The notes under the pieces are model-generated. The model ran no database searches, was not told the origin of the DNA, and saw only the letters and a list, made by a program, of their open reading frames with translations. From Janthinobacterium lividum (GTDB lineage: Bacteria > Pseudomonadota > Gammaproteobacteria > Burkholderiales > Burkholderiaceae_D), in NCBI RefSeq assembly GCF_011601275.1, contig NZ_JAAOLY010000019.1:46366-110365 (forward strand): DNA of 64,000 nucleotides, given 5' to 3'. A program made the translations under genes and the position numbers. Shown here piece by piece: positions 41,033 to 49,863 of the stretch (positions are counted from its first letter, which is position 1; each line of letters opens with the position of its first letter).

Positions 41033-41493
41033 TGGACGATTTCCACGGCCATGCGCGCCACATCGACGGCTACCTGCAAGCCGTCAGCGCGCTCAAGGAT
41101 GACGGCAGCGACTTGCTCTGCACGTATCTGGGGCCATTGCCGCCGCAGGCATCGTTCGATGCACTGTGCCGCGCACTGAATGTGACGTCCGACGGCTTGC
41201 GTCTGCAGCCGCTCGAAACGGTCGCGTGCAGCGGCGCCTTGTGCGCGCCGCGCCAGTGGCTGCTCGAGCGTCTGCATCCGACGAGCGAGGCCGACCGCCA
41301 GCCGCTCGACGCGCGTTTATATGACGGTTTCGAGCGCGAACTGGCCGAACTGCTGGGCGCCGAGCCGCACTGGTATCAACTGGTATCATCTGGCCAGCGC
41401 AGCCTGGCCAGCCAATTGGGCGCCATCTGGAGCGTCTTTGTCTTCGGCACAGAGTGCCACGCCTATGTGATGCATTGCAGCTGGGACAGCTGA
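41032..41493 (+). CDS. Hypothetical protein coupled to dusA
   Basis: 153 residues, soluble, no signal peptide or membrane segment, family not recognised. It is real by codon pattern and by its TAATG overlap with dusA, which implies translational coupling. Notable: two Cys in CSGALCAP, a Trp-rich C-terminal half (PHWYQLV, GAIWSVFVFG), and ending YVMHCSWDS. A role linked to tRNA modification is only a guess from position. Confidence 0.7.
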   Translation: MDDFHGHARHIDGYLQAVSALKDDGSDLLCTYLGPLPPQASFDALCRALNVTSDGLRLQPLETVACSGALCAPRQWLLERLHPTSEADRQPLDARLYDGFERELAELLGAEPHWYQLVSSGQRSLASQLGAIWSVFVFGTECHAYVMHCSWDS

Positions 41494-41714
41494 GTCAACT
41501 TGTCTATACCGGTGCTACTTCGCACTGGTATTGTCCGCACTTCCCCTTCCTCTGAGTCCCCCTCCCAAAACGATGTCATATGGCTATGCCATGTGTTGTA
41601 AATGCGCTGTTTCGGCGCATGCCCGCACTGTCGTGGGGCATTTCTAAGACGCAAGAAACGGCGTTGTTGCCATTTCCCCGAAGAAAGTTAATCAGCCATT
41701 TATTCGGGTACATA
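41494..41714. other. Intergenic region after the dusA operon
   Basis: No gene. A hairpin at about 41506-41531 pairs ATACC with GGTAT and GTGC with GCAC around TACTTC and is the likely end of the dusA transcript, though only TTG follows. The rest shows no further structure I can support. Confidence 0.4.
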
Positions 41715-41718
41715 TTGC

Positions 41719-41748
41719 TTGCTTTGAGGCAAAATTTACACCTATAAT
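41719..41748 (+). promoter_or_regulatory. Promoter of the chemoreceptor gene
   Basis: TTGCTT at 41719-41724 and TATAAT at 41743-41748 with an 18-base spacer, in an AT-rich setting. It would start an mRNA near 41755 with about 260 untranslated bases. No sigma-28 flagellar motif was seen. Confidence 0.5.
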
Positions 41749-41754
41749 TGATTA

Positions 41755-42013
41755 TAGACAAATATTTCTCATATGAATGTTTGATGTTGATCTCACATCA
41801 ACGGTGTCAAAAATTCAGCGTGCGGAACAAGTTTGCATTCGCAGTCACTGGCATTTCCAGGGCTGCAGAAAGACCAGGAAGTACCCCGGGCTGCGTGCGG
41901 CCGGATACCGCCAGCATACCAATGGGTAAGGGCGGATGCCGGTGTTGCGCAGCCTTCGTCTTGTCGTGCCGGGCAAAAATCCTTATCAATAGTTTCATTT
42001 ACGAAGAGCCGAA
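41755..42013 (+). other. Long GC-rich leader of the chemoreceptor gene
   Basis: No gene is supported here. The stretch can fold: GGCTGC near 41863 pairs with GCAGCC near 41948, and GGCAT near 41850 with ATGCC near 41937. It does not match the c-di-GMP-I or other riboswitch consensus I know. AAGAG before ATG 42014 is the ribosome site. Confidence 0.35.
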
Positions 42014-43768
42014 ATGAATTTAGCAAAAATGAAGGTTGGTACCCGCCTGGGCCTGGGTTTCGCCCTGGTACTGGTTCTGCTGGTGGCCGTGACCGTTCTC
42101 GGCATCGCGCGCATGGCGCAAATCCAGGAACGTCTCGATCACGTGATCAATGTCAACAACGTTGTCACCCGCCTGGTGATCGACATGCGTGGCAACGTCA
42201 GCGACCGCATTACCTCGCTGCGCATCCTGACCCTGATGACCGACGCGAGCGATATGGAGCCGGAAATGGCGCGTATCAAGACGCAGACGAGCACCTATCA
42301 GGAAACGCAGAAGAAGCTCGAAGAGAAATTCGCCGTCGAGTCCACTTCTGAAGAAAAAGCCCTGCTGGCCTCGATCAAGGAATACGAAGCGGCCGCCATG
42401 CCTGCCATCGCCAAGGCATCCGCACTGTGGATGGCCAACGATGCGGAAGGCGCCACGCGCGTGATGATCAAGGAAATCCGCCCGGTACAGAAAAAATGGA
42501 TGGAAGCGCTGGAGCAGCTGGCCGTGCTGGAAGACAAGCTCAACGAGCAGATGCAAGCGGACGCCCGCAAGGCCTTCGACAGCGCGCGCCTGTTCATGAT
42601 CATCCTCGGCGTACTGGCCGTGGCGATGGGCGTGGCGGCGGCACTGGTGATTACCCGCGGCTTGCTGAAACAGCTGGGCGGCGAGCCTGACTACACGGCG
42701 TCGATCGCCGGCAGCATCGCCAATGGCGACCTGTCGATCGGCATCCACACGCAGCCTTCCGACACCTCCAGCCTGCTGGCGGAAATGAAGGAAATGCGCA
42801 ACAGCCTGGTGGGCATCGTCGGCCAGGTACGCGTCGGTACGGAAACCATCGGCACGGCCTCGCGCGAAATTGCCGATGGCAATATCGATCTGTCGTCGCG
42901 GACGGAAATGCAAGCGAGCGCGCTGGAAAAAACAGCGTCGGCCATGGAAGAACTGACCTCGACCGTGAAACAGAATGCGGACAATGCGCGGGAAGCCAAC
43001 AAGCTGGCCGCCACGGCCTCGGACGTGGCCCTGAAAGGCGGCTCCGTCGTGTCGCAAGTGGTGGACACCATGAGCTCGATCAATGAATCGGCGAAGAAGA
43101 TTGTCGACATCATTGGCGTGATCGATGGCATCGCCTTCCAGACGAACATCCTGGCGCTGAACGCGGCCGTGGAAGCGGCCCGTGCCGGCGAGCAAGGCCG
43201 CGGCTTTGCCGTGGTGGCGTCGGAAGTGCGCAACCTGGCCCAGCGCTCCGCTGGTGCGGCGAAAGAAATCAAGATCCTCATCGACGATTCGGCCGAGAAG
43301 ACGGAACGCGGCACGCGTCTGGTCGGCCAGGCCGGCGTGACGATGGGCGAAGTGGTCGACAGCGTGCGCCGCGTGACCGACATCATGAGCGAGATCGCCA
43401 GTGCCAGCCAGGAACAAAGCGCCGGCATCGAACAGGTCAACCTGTCGATCATCGAGATGGATGGCATGACGCAGCAAAATGCGGCCCTGGTGGAGCAAGC
43501 AGCCGCCGCGGCGCAAAGCCTGCAAGACCAGGCGGCCGAGCTGGCCCACGTGGTCAGCATCTTCAAACTGGTCGAAGGCGAAGAGAAGCCGACGGCGTAT
43601 GTGCCGGCACCCGTGGCCGCCGTACCGGTGGCCGTGCGCAAGCCGGCGCCGGCATTGCGCCCGGTGAAGTCGTTGACGCGCAAGGCCGAAGCGGCCGCAC
43701 CCGTGGCGGCAGCGGCGCCACGCAAGGCGGCGGGCGCCGGCAGCAATGACGAGTGGGAAGAGTTTTAA
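42014..43768 (+). CDS. Methyl-accepting chemotaxis protein
   Basis: 584 residues. Membrane segment 1 about residues 9-33, periplasmic four-helix-bundle sensor (about 35-190), membrane segment 2 about 193-213 ([20 protein letters not shown]), HAMP region, then the long cytoplasmic coiled coil with the conserved hairpin tip [20 protein letters not shown] near residue 372. The C-terminus ends EWEEF, a CheR/CheB-tethering type pentapeptide behind an Ala/Pro-rich linker. It senses a periplasmic ligand of unknown nature and signals to CheA. It stands alone with no other che gene nearby. Confidence 0.94.
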   Translation: MNLAKMKVGTRLGLGFALVLVLLVAVTVLGIARMAQIQERLDHVINVNNVVTRLVIDMRGNVSDRITSLRILTLMTDASDMEPEMARIKTQTSTYQETQKKLEEKFAVESTSEEKALLASIKEYEAAAMPAIAKASALWMANDAEGATRVMIKEIRPVQKKWMEALEQLAVLEDKLNEQMQADARKAFDSARLFMIILGVLAVAMGVAAALVITRGLLKQLGGEPDYTASIAGSIANGDLSIGIHTQPSDTSSLLAEMKEMRNSLVGIVGQVRVGTETIGTASREIADGNIDLSSRTEMQASALEKTASAMEELTSTVKQNADNAREANKLAATASDVALKGGSVVSQVVDTMSSINESAKKIVDIIGVIDGIAFQTNILALNAAVEAARAGEQGRGFAVVASEVRNLAQRSAGAAKEIKILIDDSAEKTERGTRLVGQAGVTMGEVVDSVRRVTDIMSEIASASQEQSAGIEQVNLSIIEMDGMTQQNAALVEQAAAAAQSLQDQAAELAHVVSIFKLVEGEEKPTAYVPAPVAAVPVAVRKPAPALRPVKSLTRKAEAAAPVAAAAPRKAAGAGSNDEWEEF

Positions 43769-43831
43769 GCGCGGCCAACAGCGCACAGGAAGTTGTAACT
43801 ACCGTATTTGATAATAATCATGGGGAAGCAC

Positions 43832-44179
43832 ATGTTTGAGAATAAGCGTTTGATGAGTGTTGCAGCAGCCTTGCTGGTGTCCGTTTCTTCCGCCACCTTC
43901 GCGGCCGAGGTGCCGGCGTCGTTCGATGCCAAGAACTGCAAGGCCGACTATCCGAAAGCCTCGCTGATGAACGAAGAGCAGGGCACCGTGTCGATGTCCT
44001 TCCTGGTCAATGCCGATGGTACCGTTGCCGATTCGAAAGTCGAGAAGAGCAGCGGCTTCAAGAACCTGGACAAGGCCGCCATCAAGGCCCTGTCCGCGTG
44101 CAAGTTCAAGCCGGGCACCAAGGATGGCGCCGCGGCGCAAACTTGGACCAAGGTCGATTACGCCTGGAAGCTGGACTGA
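43832..44179 (+). CDS. Secreted TonB C-terminal-domain protein
   Basis: 115 residues: signal peptide (RLMSVAAALLVSVSSATFA) and then a single TonB-C-like domain (EQGTVSMSFLVNADGTVADS, ending TWTKVDYAWKLD). Unlike a true TonB it lacks a retained membrane anchor and the Pro-rich spanning segment, so it is probably a free periplasmic protein. Start ATG 43832 has GGGGA five bases upstream; earlier in-frame ATGs are worse. It follows the chemoreceptor by 63 bases. Confidence 0.78.
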   Translation: MFENKRLMSVAAALLVSVSSATFAAEVPASFDAKNCKADYPKASLMNEEQGTVSMSFLVNADGTVADSKVEKSSGFKNLDKAAIKALSACKFKPGTKDGAAAQTWTKVDYAWKLD

Positions 44180-44189
44180 TCCACGTATC

Positions 44190-44257
44190 GCCGGGAGCCG
44201 AGCTCCCGGCATGGCCGACTCCGCTACGGGCGGCGCCTGCAAGGGTGCCGCCCGTAG
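44190..44257 (+). terminator. Two stacked hairpins after the TonB-like gene
   Basis: GCCGGGAG / CTCCCGGC (44190-44210) and CTACGGGCGGC / GCCGCCCGTAG (44224-44257), both perfect. Neither has a T tract, so termination is likely but not certain. Confidence 0.5.
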
Positions 44258-44347
44258 TGTTATGTGCGCCAGCCAACGGCACTGTTGCCGCCGATTCTGT
44301 TACCCTCGAAACATATCTTCGGGATCTCCCACTACAAGAGGCCTATC

Positions 44348-44917
44348 ATGCAGCGCATCCTGACACTTTCTTCCCTGGCCGCCACCGGTTTGCTGCTTTC
44401 CGCCTGCGCATCGCTGGGCACGCCCGTGGGCTTGCAGGCGGGGCAGACCGTCGCCGTCGTCAATAGCCTGAGCTGGGACAATCCCCTGACGGGCAAGCGC
44501 GACGGCGTGCGCACCAGCTGGCCCATCAAGAATGGCAAGATTGCCCCTGAATATTTTCCGCTGGCGCAGCTGAAGCAATGCGAGGCCGGCAAGCCTTGCG
44601 CCTGGGGCGTGATGCGGGCGCAGCGCGGCGCGCCCACGCTGAGCTATGCGGACGGCGGCGTGGACCTGGCCGTAAATGTGTCGATCGACGTGGCGCGGCG
44701 CCAGGATGCGCGCCAGGGCGAGACGCAAACGGCGATGGCGATTCCCCAGGATGTGGCCGCGCTGACGGGGCGGCAACAGGTGCAGCCCAGCTGGAAATTG
44801 AAGTATGGAAAGGTCGAGCAGGTCGAGCTCGATTACGGCGTGCGATACCAGGTGTGCGTGCAGCGCTACGATGCGGCCGGCAAGGCCATCGATACGTGCG
44901 CGATTCCGTTTATTTGA
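44348..44917 (+). CDS. Putative lipoprotein
   Basis: 189 residues. Starts MQRILTLSSLAATGLLLSAC with a lipobox (LSAC, Cys20), so an exported lipoprotein. No known family recognised. The body is soluble with paired Cys (QCEAGKPCAWG) and a further pair near the end. AAGAGG precedes ATG 44348. Function unknown. Confidence 0.72.
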   Translation: MQRILTLSSLAATGLLLSACASLGTPVGLQAGQTVAVVNSLSWDNPLTGKRDGVRTSWPIKNGKIAPEYFPLAQLKQCEAGKPCAWGVMRAQRGAPTLSYADGGVDLAVNVSIDVARRQDARQGETQTAMAIPQDVAALTGRQQVQPSWKLKYGKVEQVELDYGVRYQVCVQRYDAAGKAIDTCAIPFI

Positions 44918-45026
44918 GGAAACATGCGGCGTGGGCCGCTTGTGGCGGCTTTGCCACATTTCATGTTGCGGCGTGCGTCGGGGTGTAACAATCGGTAAAA
45001 GCGCAGCAAAGCACCACGTAATTTCT

Positions 45027-45045
45027 TATAGTACTTAATTAAGTA
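45027..45045 (+). promoter_or_regulatory. AT-rich palindrome overlapping a -10 box
   Basis: TATAGT (45027-45032) overlaps the perfect 14-base palindrome TACTTAATTAAGTA (45032-45045), 22 bases before the lipoprotein start at 45067. It looks like an operator at a promoter; the factor is unknown and no good -35 box is seen. Confidence 0.4.
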
Positions 45046-45066
45046 GTACACATTAGGAGAATTGCG

Positions 45067-45450
45067 ATGAAAACCCTGTTGGCAGTAATTTCGCTGGCCG
45101 CCCTGGGTGGCTGTGCCGTGGCGCCGCCCGGCCCCGCGTATTACGGTTCGCGCGCGCCACAGGGGGCCTACAATCCCTATGAATGGCATACGGTCTCGTC
45201 CGAGCCGGTGCAGTCGGGCCGCGTGATGAGCGCGTCGCGCGTGGAATACACGAATGAGCCCGTATATGTGCAGCAACAGCCTGTCTACGTGCAGCAGCCC
45301 GTGTATGTGCCGGCGCCCGTGTATGCGCCGCAACCGTATTATTACAATCCGCCCGTGACGATCGGGCTGGACTTCATGTTTGGCTTTGGGCGCTACGGTG
45401 GACACCGCGGCGGCTGGGGCGGGCATGGCCGCTACCACGGCCGCCGCTAG
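45067..45450 (+). CDS. Small Tyr/Val/Pro-rich lipoprotein
   Basis: 127 residues. Lipobox LGGC at Cys16. The middle contains repeated PVYVQQ/PVYVPAPVYAPQP units, and the C-terminus is Gly/His/Arg-rich (GRYGGHRGGWGGHGRYHGRR). AGGAG upstream. Low-complexity exported proteins of this kind are common in the group; function unknown. Confidence 0.72.
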   Translation: MKTLLAVISLAALGGCAVAPPGPAYYGSRAPQGAYNPYEWHTVSSEPVQSGRVMSASRVEYTNEPVYVQQQPVYVQQPVYVPAPVYAPQPYYYNPPVTIGLDFMFGFGRYGGHRGGWGGHGRYHGRR

Positions 45451-45470
45451 TCTATTGCGCTTGCATGCAG

Positions 45471-45507
45471 GACAAAGCCGGACAAGCACTGCTTGTCCGG
45501 CTTTGTC
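45471..45507. terminator. Bidirectional terminator
   Basis: Long stem: GACAAAGCCGGACAAGCA pairs with its complement TTGTCCGGCTTTGTC around CTGC, followed by ATTTTA. It serves the lipoprotein gene on the left and the small minus-strand gene on the right. Confidence 0.8.
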
Positions 45508-45513
45508 ATTTTA

Positions 45514-45630
45514 CTAGTGGAAATACACCGAGCCCTGGTGCAGCACGTCCGCCGAGCACAGGATGTACATCGCCGCCGCTGCCAGACCTATTTGCAAGGC
45601 GCCAAAGCTGATCGGGATGAGGCGGGACAT
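45514..45630 (-). CDS. Small membrane protein candidate (38 residues)
   Basis: ATG at 45630 to TAG 45516-45514. It begins MSRLIPISFGALQIGLAAAA and ends HQGSVYFH, with one hydrophobic segment of about 20 residues (ISFGALQIGLAAAAMYILC). A perfect CAGGAG lies six bases before the start, and the bidirectional terminator lies just beyond the stop. No homologue recalled. The ribosome site, hydrophobic segment and terminator together make it credible. Confidence 0.6.
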   Translation of the reverse strand: MSRLIPISFGALQIGLAAAAMYILCSADVLHQGSVYFH

Positions 45631-45769
45631 GTCGTACTCCTGAGTGGGATGAGGTGTGTTGTCAGGCTTTCATCATAGGATGAGTTGATGCCTTTGGGCA
45701 TCGGATGAATGTCCGCCACCTTGTAGGACAACACCTCGCGCCTGGCGTCCCGCCTCGCTCTCCGGCCGC

Positions 45770-46219
45770 CTAGCGGTTTTTCCAGCGCACTACTGGCTCT
45801 TCCGGTGCCGTGTCCGGCACGTTCGAAATCGCCAGCCAGTGCGTCAGGCGTTCCGGATGCTTGAGGTTGATGCCCATGCCATCGATGATGCCGACCTGTT
45901 CCAGCATGCGCGCATCGATTTTCGCTTTCGACACCGTGGGTGCGCCCATGACCATGCGGTCATACGCCTTGCGCGCCTTGTGTTCCCATTTGTGCAGATT
46001 GCTTTCGTCGAAGCGGTTCGCTTCGAAATACACGGTCAGGGTGCCATCGAGGTTGCCGAAGCCGACAATGCCCGCGCCCTTGCGGATGGTGGTGTTGTTG
46101 CTGATGTCGAATTCCGCCGTGGGCACGAAAATGCCGGCGCGGCCATCGATGTCGGGACGTCCCACGGGCGTTTCCTTGCCGTAAGAACTCGTTTCGATAA
46201 TGGTTTTTTCTGCGGACAT
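45770..46219 (-). CDS. Hypothetical protein
   Basis: 149 residues, soluble, family not recognised. Starts MSAEKTIIETSSYGKETPVG and contains VGFGNLDGTLTVYFEANRFD and KARKAYDRMVMGAP. No signal peptide or membrane segment. The codon use is host-like and it stands alone on the minus strand. Confidence 0.7.
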   Translation of the reverse strand: MSAEKTIIETSSYGKETPVGRPDIDGRAGIFVPTAEFDISNNTTIRKGAGIVGFGNLDGTLTVYFEANRFDESNLHKWEHKARKAYDRMVMGAPTVSKAKIDARMLEQVGIIDGMGINLKHPERLTHWLAISNVPDTAPEEPVVRWKNR

Positions 46220-46424
46220 GGTGCGTGTGTGGTGGCCGTGCCGGGAGCGCTATCGGGCCCGGCCGCGCCAGTCATCCTGTTCAAAAAATGCGTGCTGATG
46301 ATCAGGGCGGGGTAGGGGCCCTGGCGGAGCGATGCTTGGCATTGCTTGATACCCTGCTATTGTAGCGCTAATTTAATTCTTTTTGGCAACATTTCATGCG
46401 GCTGTGCATGTTTTTTCAAACGTG

Positions 46425-46456
46425 AAAAAGCCGTCCGGCCAAACGGCGGGACGGCT
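46425..46456 (-). terminator. Terminator of the PEP-CTERM gene
   Basis: Minus strand: AGCCGTCC / GGACGGCT stem followed by TTTTTC, just past the stop codon at 46479. Confidence 0.75.
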
Positions 46457-46478
46457 GTTGCGCAGCGACTAGCGGGAC

Positions 46479-47138
46479 TCAGGCGGCAGTCTTGCGGCGT
46501 GCCATGAAGCCCAGCAAGCCCAGGCCCAGCAGCATCATGGCGTAGGTTTCCGGTTCCGGCACGGCGGCCGTTACCGAAACGTTGTCCAGGTAGGAACCAT
46601 AGGTCGGTGCGGAGACCGGTCCGATCGATTCGAAGCGCAGCACGGTGGACGAACCCAGCGCCGTCAGGTTCTGGCTGTAGGTTTGCCAGGTGCCGCCCGT
46701 GTTGCCGACCAGTGCCGTCGGCGTCAGCAGGGTCGAGCCCCAGTAGACATTCATCAGGCTGCTGGCGCCGCCTGGCGTGTCGGGACGGCCCGAATAGGCG
46801 AACGACAACGCGTAGGTGCCACCGGCCGTGGTAGCGATGGTCTGGTAGGTGGACGACAGGCTTTCCGTGTTCAGTTCCAGATATTGGATGCCATCGGCGG
46901 CGACAGGATTGAAGCCGCCTTGGCCGCCTTGCGTGGCGCCCTTCTGGATTTCAAACGCCGTGTTGCCGCTGACGGACGAACTCCAGCCCGTGACGGCGCT
47001 CAGCTGGGCGTAGGACGAGGAAATGGCGTTGCTTTCAAAACTGCCGTTGACCACCAGTTCGGTCGCGGCGTTGGCGGCGCCGGCGGTGACCAGGGTGGCC
47101 AGTGCGGCAATTTTCAGCAAGGTGGCAGGCGTGTTCAT
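46479..47138 (-). CDS. PEP-CTERM sorting-domain protein
   Basis: 219 residues. Signal peptide (LLKIAALATLVTAGAANA), a beta-rich body starting ELVVNGSFESN (DUF642-like), and the C-terminal sorting signal VPEPETYAMMLLGLGLLGFM followed by ARRK. Such proteins are processed by exosortase and linked to exopolysaccharide; no exosortase gene is in the window. Confidence 0.88.
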   Translation of the reverse strand: MNTPATLLKIAALATLVTAGAANAATELVVNGSFESNAISSSYAQLSAVTGWSSSVSGNTAFEIQKGATQGGQGGFNPVAADGIQYLELNTESLSSTYQTIATTAGGTYALSFAYSGRPDTPGGASSLMNVYWGSTLLTPTALVGNTGGTWQTYSQNLTALGSSTVLRFESIGPVSAPTYGSYLDNVSVTAAVPEPETYAMMLLGLGLLGFMARRKTAA

Positions 47139-47375
47139 GTGAGCTCTCGTTTTAGTTGATTAAAAGATCATTCAATTTCTTAAATGACATTTAAAGAATA
47201 TCACCAAAAATCACATAAAGAACATTCGCTCGCTGAAAATATTTGTAATTGTGAAATCATTTGTGTCTGTACTGCAATTGATTTCCATGGTGAACTAATT
47301 GCAATTTTGCTCCAGAGCGAACACGGCCTTCAGCGCGCTTGCAGCAAAGAATTTTTGTGACATCGGGGGCGTAAA
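47139..47375. other. AT-rich upstream region of the PEP-CTERM gene
   Basis: About 240 bases, notably AT-rich, without a gene. It must hold the promoter, but no clear sigma-70 or sigma-54 pair stands out. Confidence 0.35.
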
Positions 47376-47413
47376 AAAAACCTGCACCATTACAACAATG
47401 GTGCAGGTTTTTG
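47376..47413. terminator. Terminator of the Fur-regulated receptor
   Basis: Perfect stem AACCTGCACCATT / AATGGTGCAGGTT with a five-base loop, an A run on the left and a T run on the right, so usable in both directions. It lies just past the minus-strand receptor stop. Confidence 0.85.
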
Positions 47414-47470
47414 TCTGCCGCAAGCGTGCGTCTCCGCCTATCGATGCGATAGGCGGGGCGTCGGATCAGG

Positions 47471-49576
47471 TCAGAAGGCCAGGCGGCCCTGCAGGTAGAC
47501 CATGCGCGGCGCGCCCACCAGCTTGCCCAGGTTGCCATCCGAGGTGCGCGTGAAGTAGCGCTTGTCGGCGAGGTTGTTGACGCCGGCAACCAGCTCCAGG
47601 CCGTTCTGGCCCGGCACTTTCCATTTCATTTGCGTATTCCAGGTACGGAAGCCGGGAATTACGCCCAAGTTACCGGCCGCGTTTTCCGCCATGGTGTTGG
47701 CTTCGTCGGCGAACTGACGGCTCTGGTGGCTGCTCGACAGGTCGAAGCCCCAGGCGCCCAGCTGGTAGTGGGCGCCGATGGTGTTCGTGGTGCGCGAATA
47801 GAAGGGCACGTCATTGCCCGCGTTCACGCCATCCTTCAGGGTCGCCTTGGTGTAGGTGTAGGTGGCGTAGGCGTTCAAGCCGGCCAGCGGGCCGGACTGG
47901 TCGAAATGGTAGTCGACGGCCGTTTCCAGGCCCCGGTGATGCGTGGCGCCCACGTTGTAGAAGACGACGTTCTCGCCGCTGCCGACGGACTGGATCTGAT
48001 TGTCGAACTTGATGTTGAACAAGGTCGCCTCGGCCGACAGCTGGCCGCTCTTCCAGCGCGCGCCCAGTTCGGCCGTTTTCGCCAGTTCCGGCTGCAGCGG
48101 GTTCTTGTTTGACTGTGCATTAAGCTGCGTATTTTGCACGGCGCCAAACGAGCTGTTGTAGTTGCCGAACAGGGTCACGTTGTTGTTGAGTAAGTAGGCC
48201 ACGTTCAGCGAGGGCAGGGCCTTGTTGTTGAGCAGATCGATCTTCTGGTCGACCGGCAAGTGATTGAAGCGTTCCGTCTTGATGTGCTCGTAGCGCACGC
48301 CCGGCGTGATGCGCCACGCATCGATGGCGATCTTGTCGTCGATATATACGGCTTGCGCATCGGTCGAGTTGTCGGCGAAGCGCGTCGGCTTTTGTTGCAC
48401 GCCGCTGGCGATGACGACGTTGTAGATGGTCTCGTCAGCCCGCTCGGCCAGGTAGCGGTAGCCGATGGTGACGTCCTGTGTGACCTTGCCGGTAACAAAA
48501 CGCTGCGTGTAGCGCGGCTCGATGGCCGTCGTTTCATAGTTGCGCGGCTGGCGGCCCAGGTTTTTTCCGCTGATCAGGGTGCTTTCACGCGAACTCTTGT
48601 TGTAGTAGGCGCGTACCTCGAATTCCTGCGTGCCGGACAGCGCGTTCAGGTAACCGATGTCGAAGGCCTTGCGCTCGCCGCTCCAGAAGTCGGTCGGGCG
48701 CGTGTTCTGGAACGGGTCCTGCTTGTATTGCGCGGCGGTCAGGCCGCCCGGCGTGCGCGACGTCACGTCGTAGTAGGACAGCTTGCCGTACACCTCGGCC
48801 GTCGGGCTCAGGTCGTAGCGGAATTTGAGGGCGAAGTCGTTGACCTTTTCATCGCTGCCCACGCGCCAGTCGCTGCCGCGGATGCCCGAATACAACACCG
48901 CCAGGCCCAGGCCGCTGTCGAGCTGGGTGCCGGCAAAGACGCTGGCCTGCGTGTTGTGGCCCACTTCGCTGTACGAGTTGTAGCGCACGGTGGCGTCGCC
49001 CGTGATGCCGGGCGTGGTGGGCACGCGGCGCGTCTTGAAGTTGATGATGCCGCCCACGTTTTGCGGGCCGAAGCGCACGGCGCCGCCGCCGCGCACCACG
49101 TCGACCGTCTCGACATTGGCCAGGCTGACGGGCGCGAACGACAGTTGCGGCTGGCCATACGGCGCCACCGACATCGGGATGCCGTCCAGCAAGACCGTGC
49201 TGCGCGGCGAATAGCGCCCGGCCAGGCCGCGCACGCCGATATTCAGGGAGATGGCGCTGCCGGCGCTGCCCGAGTTGTCGCTGATCTGCACGCCGGGAAT
49301 GCGGCGCATCACGTCGCTGAGGCTGGTCGCGCCCGAGTTCTCGATATCGTCCTTTTGCACCACGGTGCGGGCGCCCGCGAAATTCTTCGTGCTGGCGGCC
49401 ATGCTGGTGCCCAGCAGGTTGCTGCTGACCTGGATCGATTCCAGGATGGGACCGGCGTTATCAGCCGTATTGGCTTGCTGTGCCTGCGCGGCGATGGGCG
49501 CGTTCAGGCAGGCGAGGGCGATGGCCAGCGCGCACGGGCGCAGCGAAAAGGGCAGTGTGGAAAATGTGGCGGCCAT
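47471..49576 (-). CDS. TonB-dependent siderophore or iron-complex receptor
   Basis: 701 residues. Signal peptide ending AAQAQ, plug with VQKDDIENSGATSLSDVMRR, STVLLDGIPMSVAPYGQPQL and VETVDVVRGGGAVRFGPQNV, then a barrel ending APRMVYLQGRLAF. The plug resembles FecA-type ferric-citrate receptors. It is the size of siderophore receptors and unlike the four large receptors. A near-consensus Fur box lies about 85 bases upstream, so iron control is likely. Start ATG 49576 has GGAG eight bases before. No sigma/anti-sigma pair accompanies it. Confidence 0.9.
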   Translation of the reverse strand: MAATFSTLPFSLRPCALAIALACLNAPIAAQAQQANTADNAGPILESIQVSSNLLGTSMAASTKNFAGARTVVQKDDIENSGATSLSDVMRRIPGVQISDNSGSAGSAISLNIGVRGLAGRYSPRSTVLLDGIPMSVAPYGQPQLSFAPVSLANVETVDVVRGGGAVRFGPQNVGGIINFKTRRVPTTPGITGDATVRYNSYSEVGHNTQASVFAGTQLDSGLGLAVLYSGIRGSDWRVGSDEKVNDFALKFRYDLSPTAEVYGKLSYYDVTSRTPGGLTAAQYKQDPFQNTRPTDFWSGERKAFDIGYLNALSGTQEFEVRAYYNKSSRESTLISGKNLGRQPRNYETTAIEPRYTQRFVTGKVTQDVTIGYRYLAERADETIYNVVIASGVQQKPTRFADNSTDAQAVYIDDKIAIDAWRITPGVRYEHIKTERFNHLPVDQKIDLLNNKALPSLNVAYLLNNNVTLFGNYNSSFGAVQNTQLNAQSNKNPLQPELAKTAELGARWKSGQLSAEATLFNIKFDNQIQSVGSGENVVFYNVGATHHRGLETAVDYHFDQSGPLAGLNAYATYTYTKATLKDGVNAGNDVPFYSRTTNTIGAHYQLGAWGFDLSSSHQSRQFADEANTMAENAAGNLGVIPGFRTWNTQMKWKVPGQNGLELVAGVNNLADKRYFTRTSDGNLGKLVGAPRMVYLQGRLAF

Positions 49577-49661
49577 GCATGGATCTCCGTAATGACAATG
49601 TTTGCGCGGGCAATCGGGCGGCGCGACAACATCGTGGCGTGGACATCCGGCGCAAGGGGAT

Positions 49662-49680
49662 GATAATGATAATGATTCTC
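49662..49680. promoter_or_regulatory. Fur box
   Basis: GATAATGATAATGATTCTC matches the 19-base Fur consensus GATAATGATAATCATTATC at 17 positions. It lies between the iron receptor (minus) and the receiver gene (plus) and most plausibly represses the receptor when iron is plentiful. Confidence 0.82.
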
Positions 49681-49863
49681 ATTTTATCCGTCAATTGCGA
49701 ACACTGCGTAGTGCCGGCTTTCCCTGTGAGTAGCAAGCAAATGTTGTTGATCCGGTACAGCGAGTCGCCCGGATTGCCGCTTGGCACCATTGCTCGGGTG
49801 CGGCGGCATTGCGCGCGCTTCTTGTATACTCCCGCTTTTGCAGCCGTCAGACGTGAACGTACA

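Noticed and set aside
41755..42013. c-di-GMP riboswitch upstream of the chemoreceptor
   Set aside because: The conserved GEMM core and its receptor helix are not present.
41748..42017. Small gene before the chemoreceptor
   Set aside because: No ribosome site, odd composition and no domain; it overlaps the probable leader.
45250..45345. CRISPR-like or tandem DNA repeat in the small lipoprotein gene
   Set aside because: The repetition is at protein level (PVYVQQ-type units) with short irregular DNA periods and no spacers.
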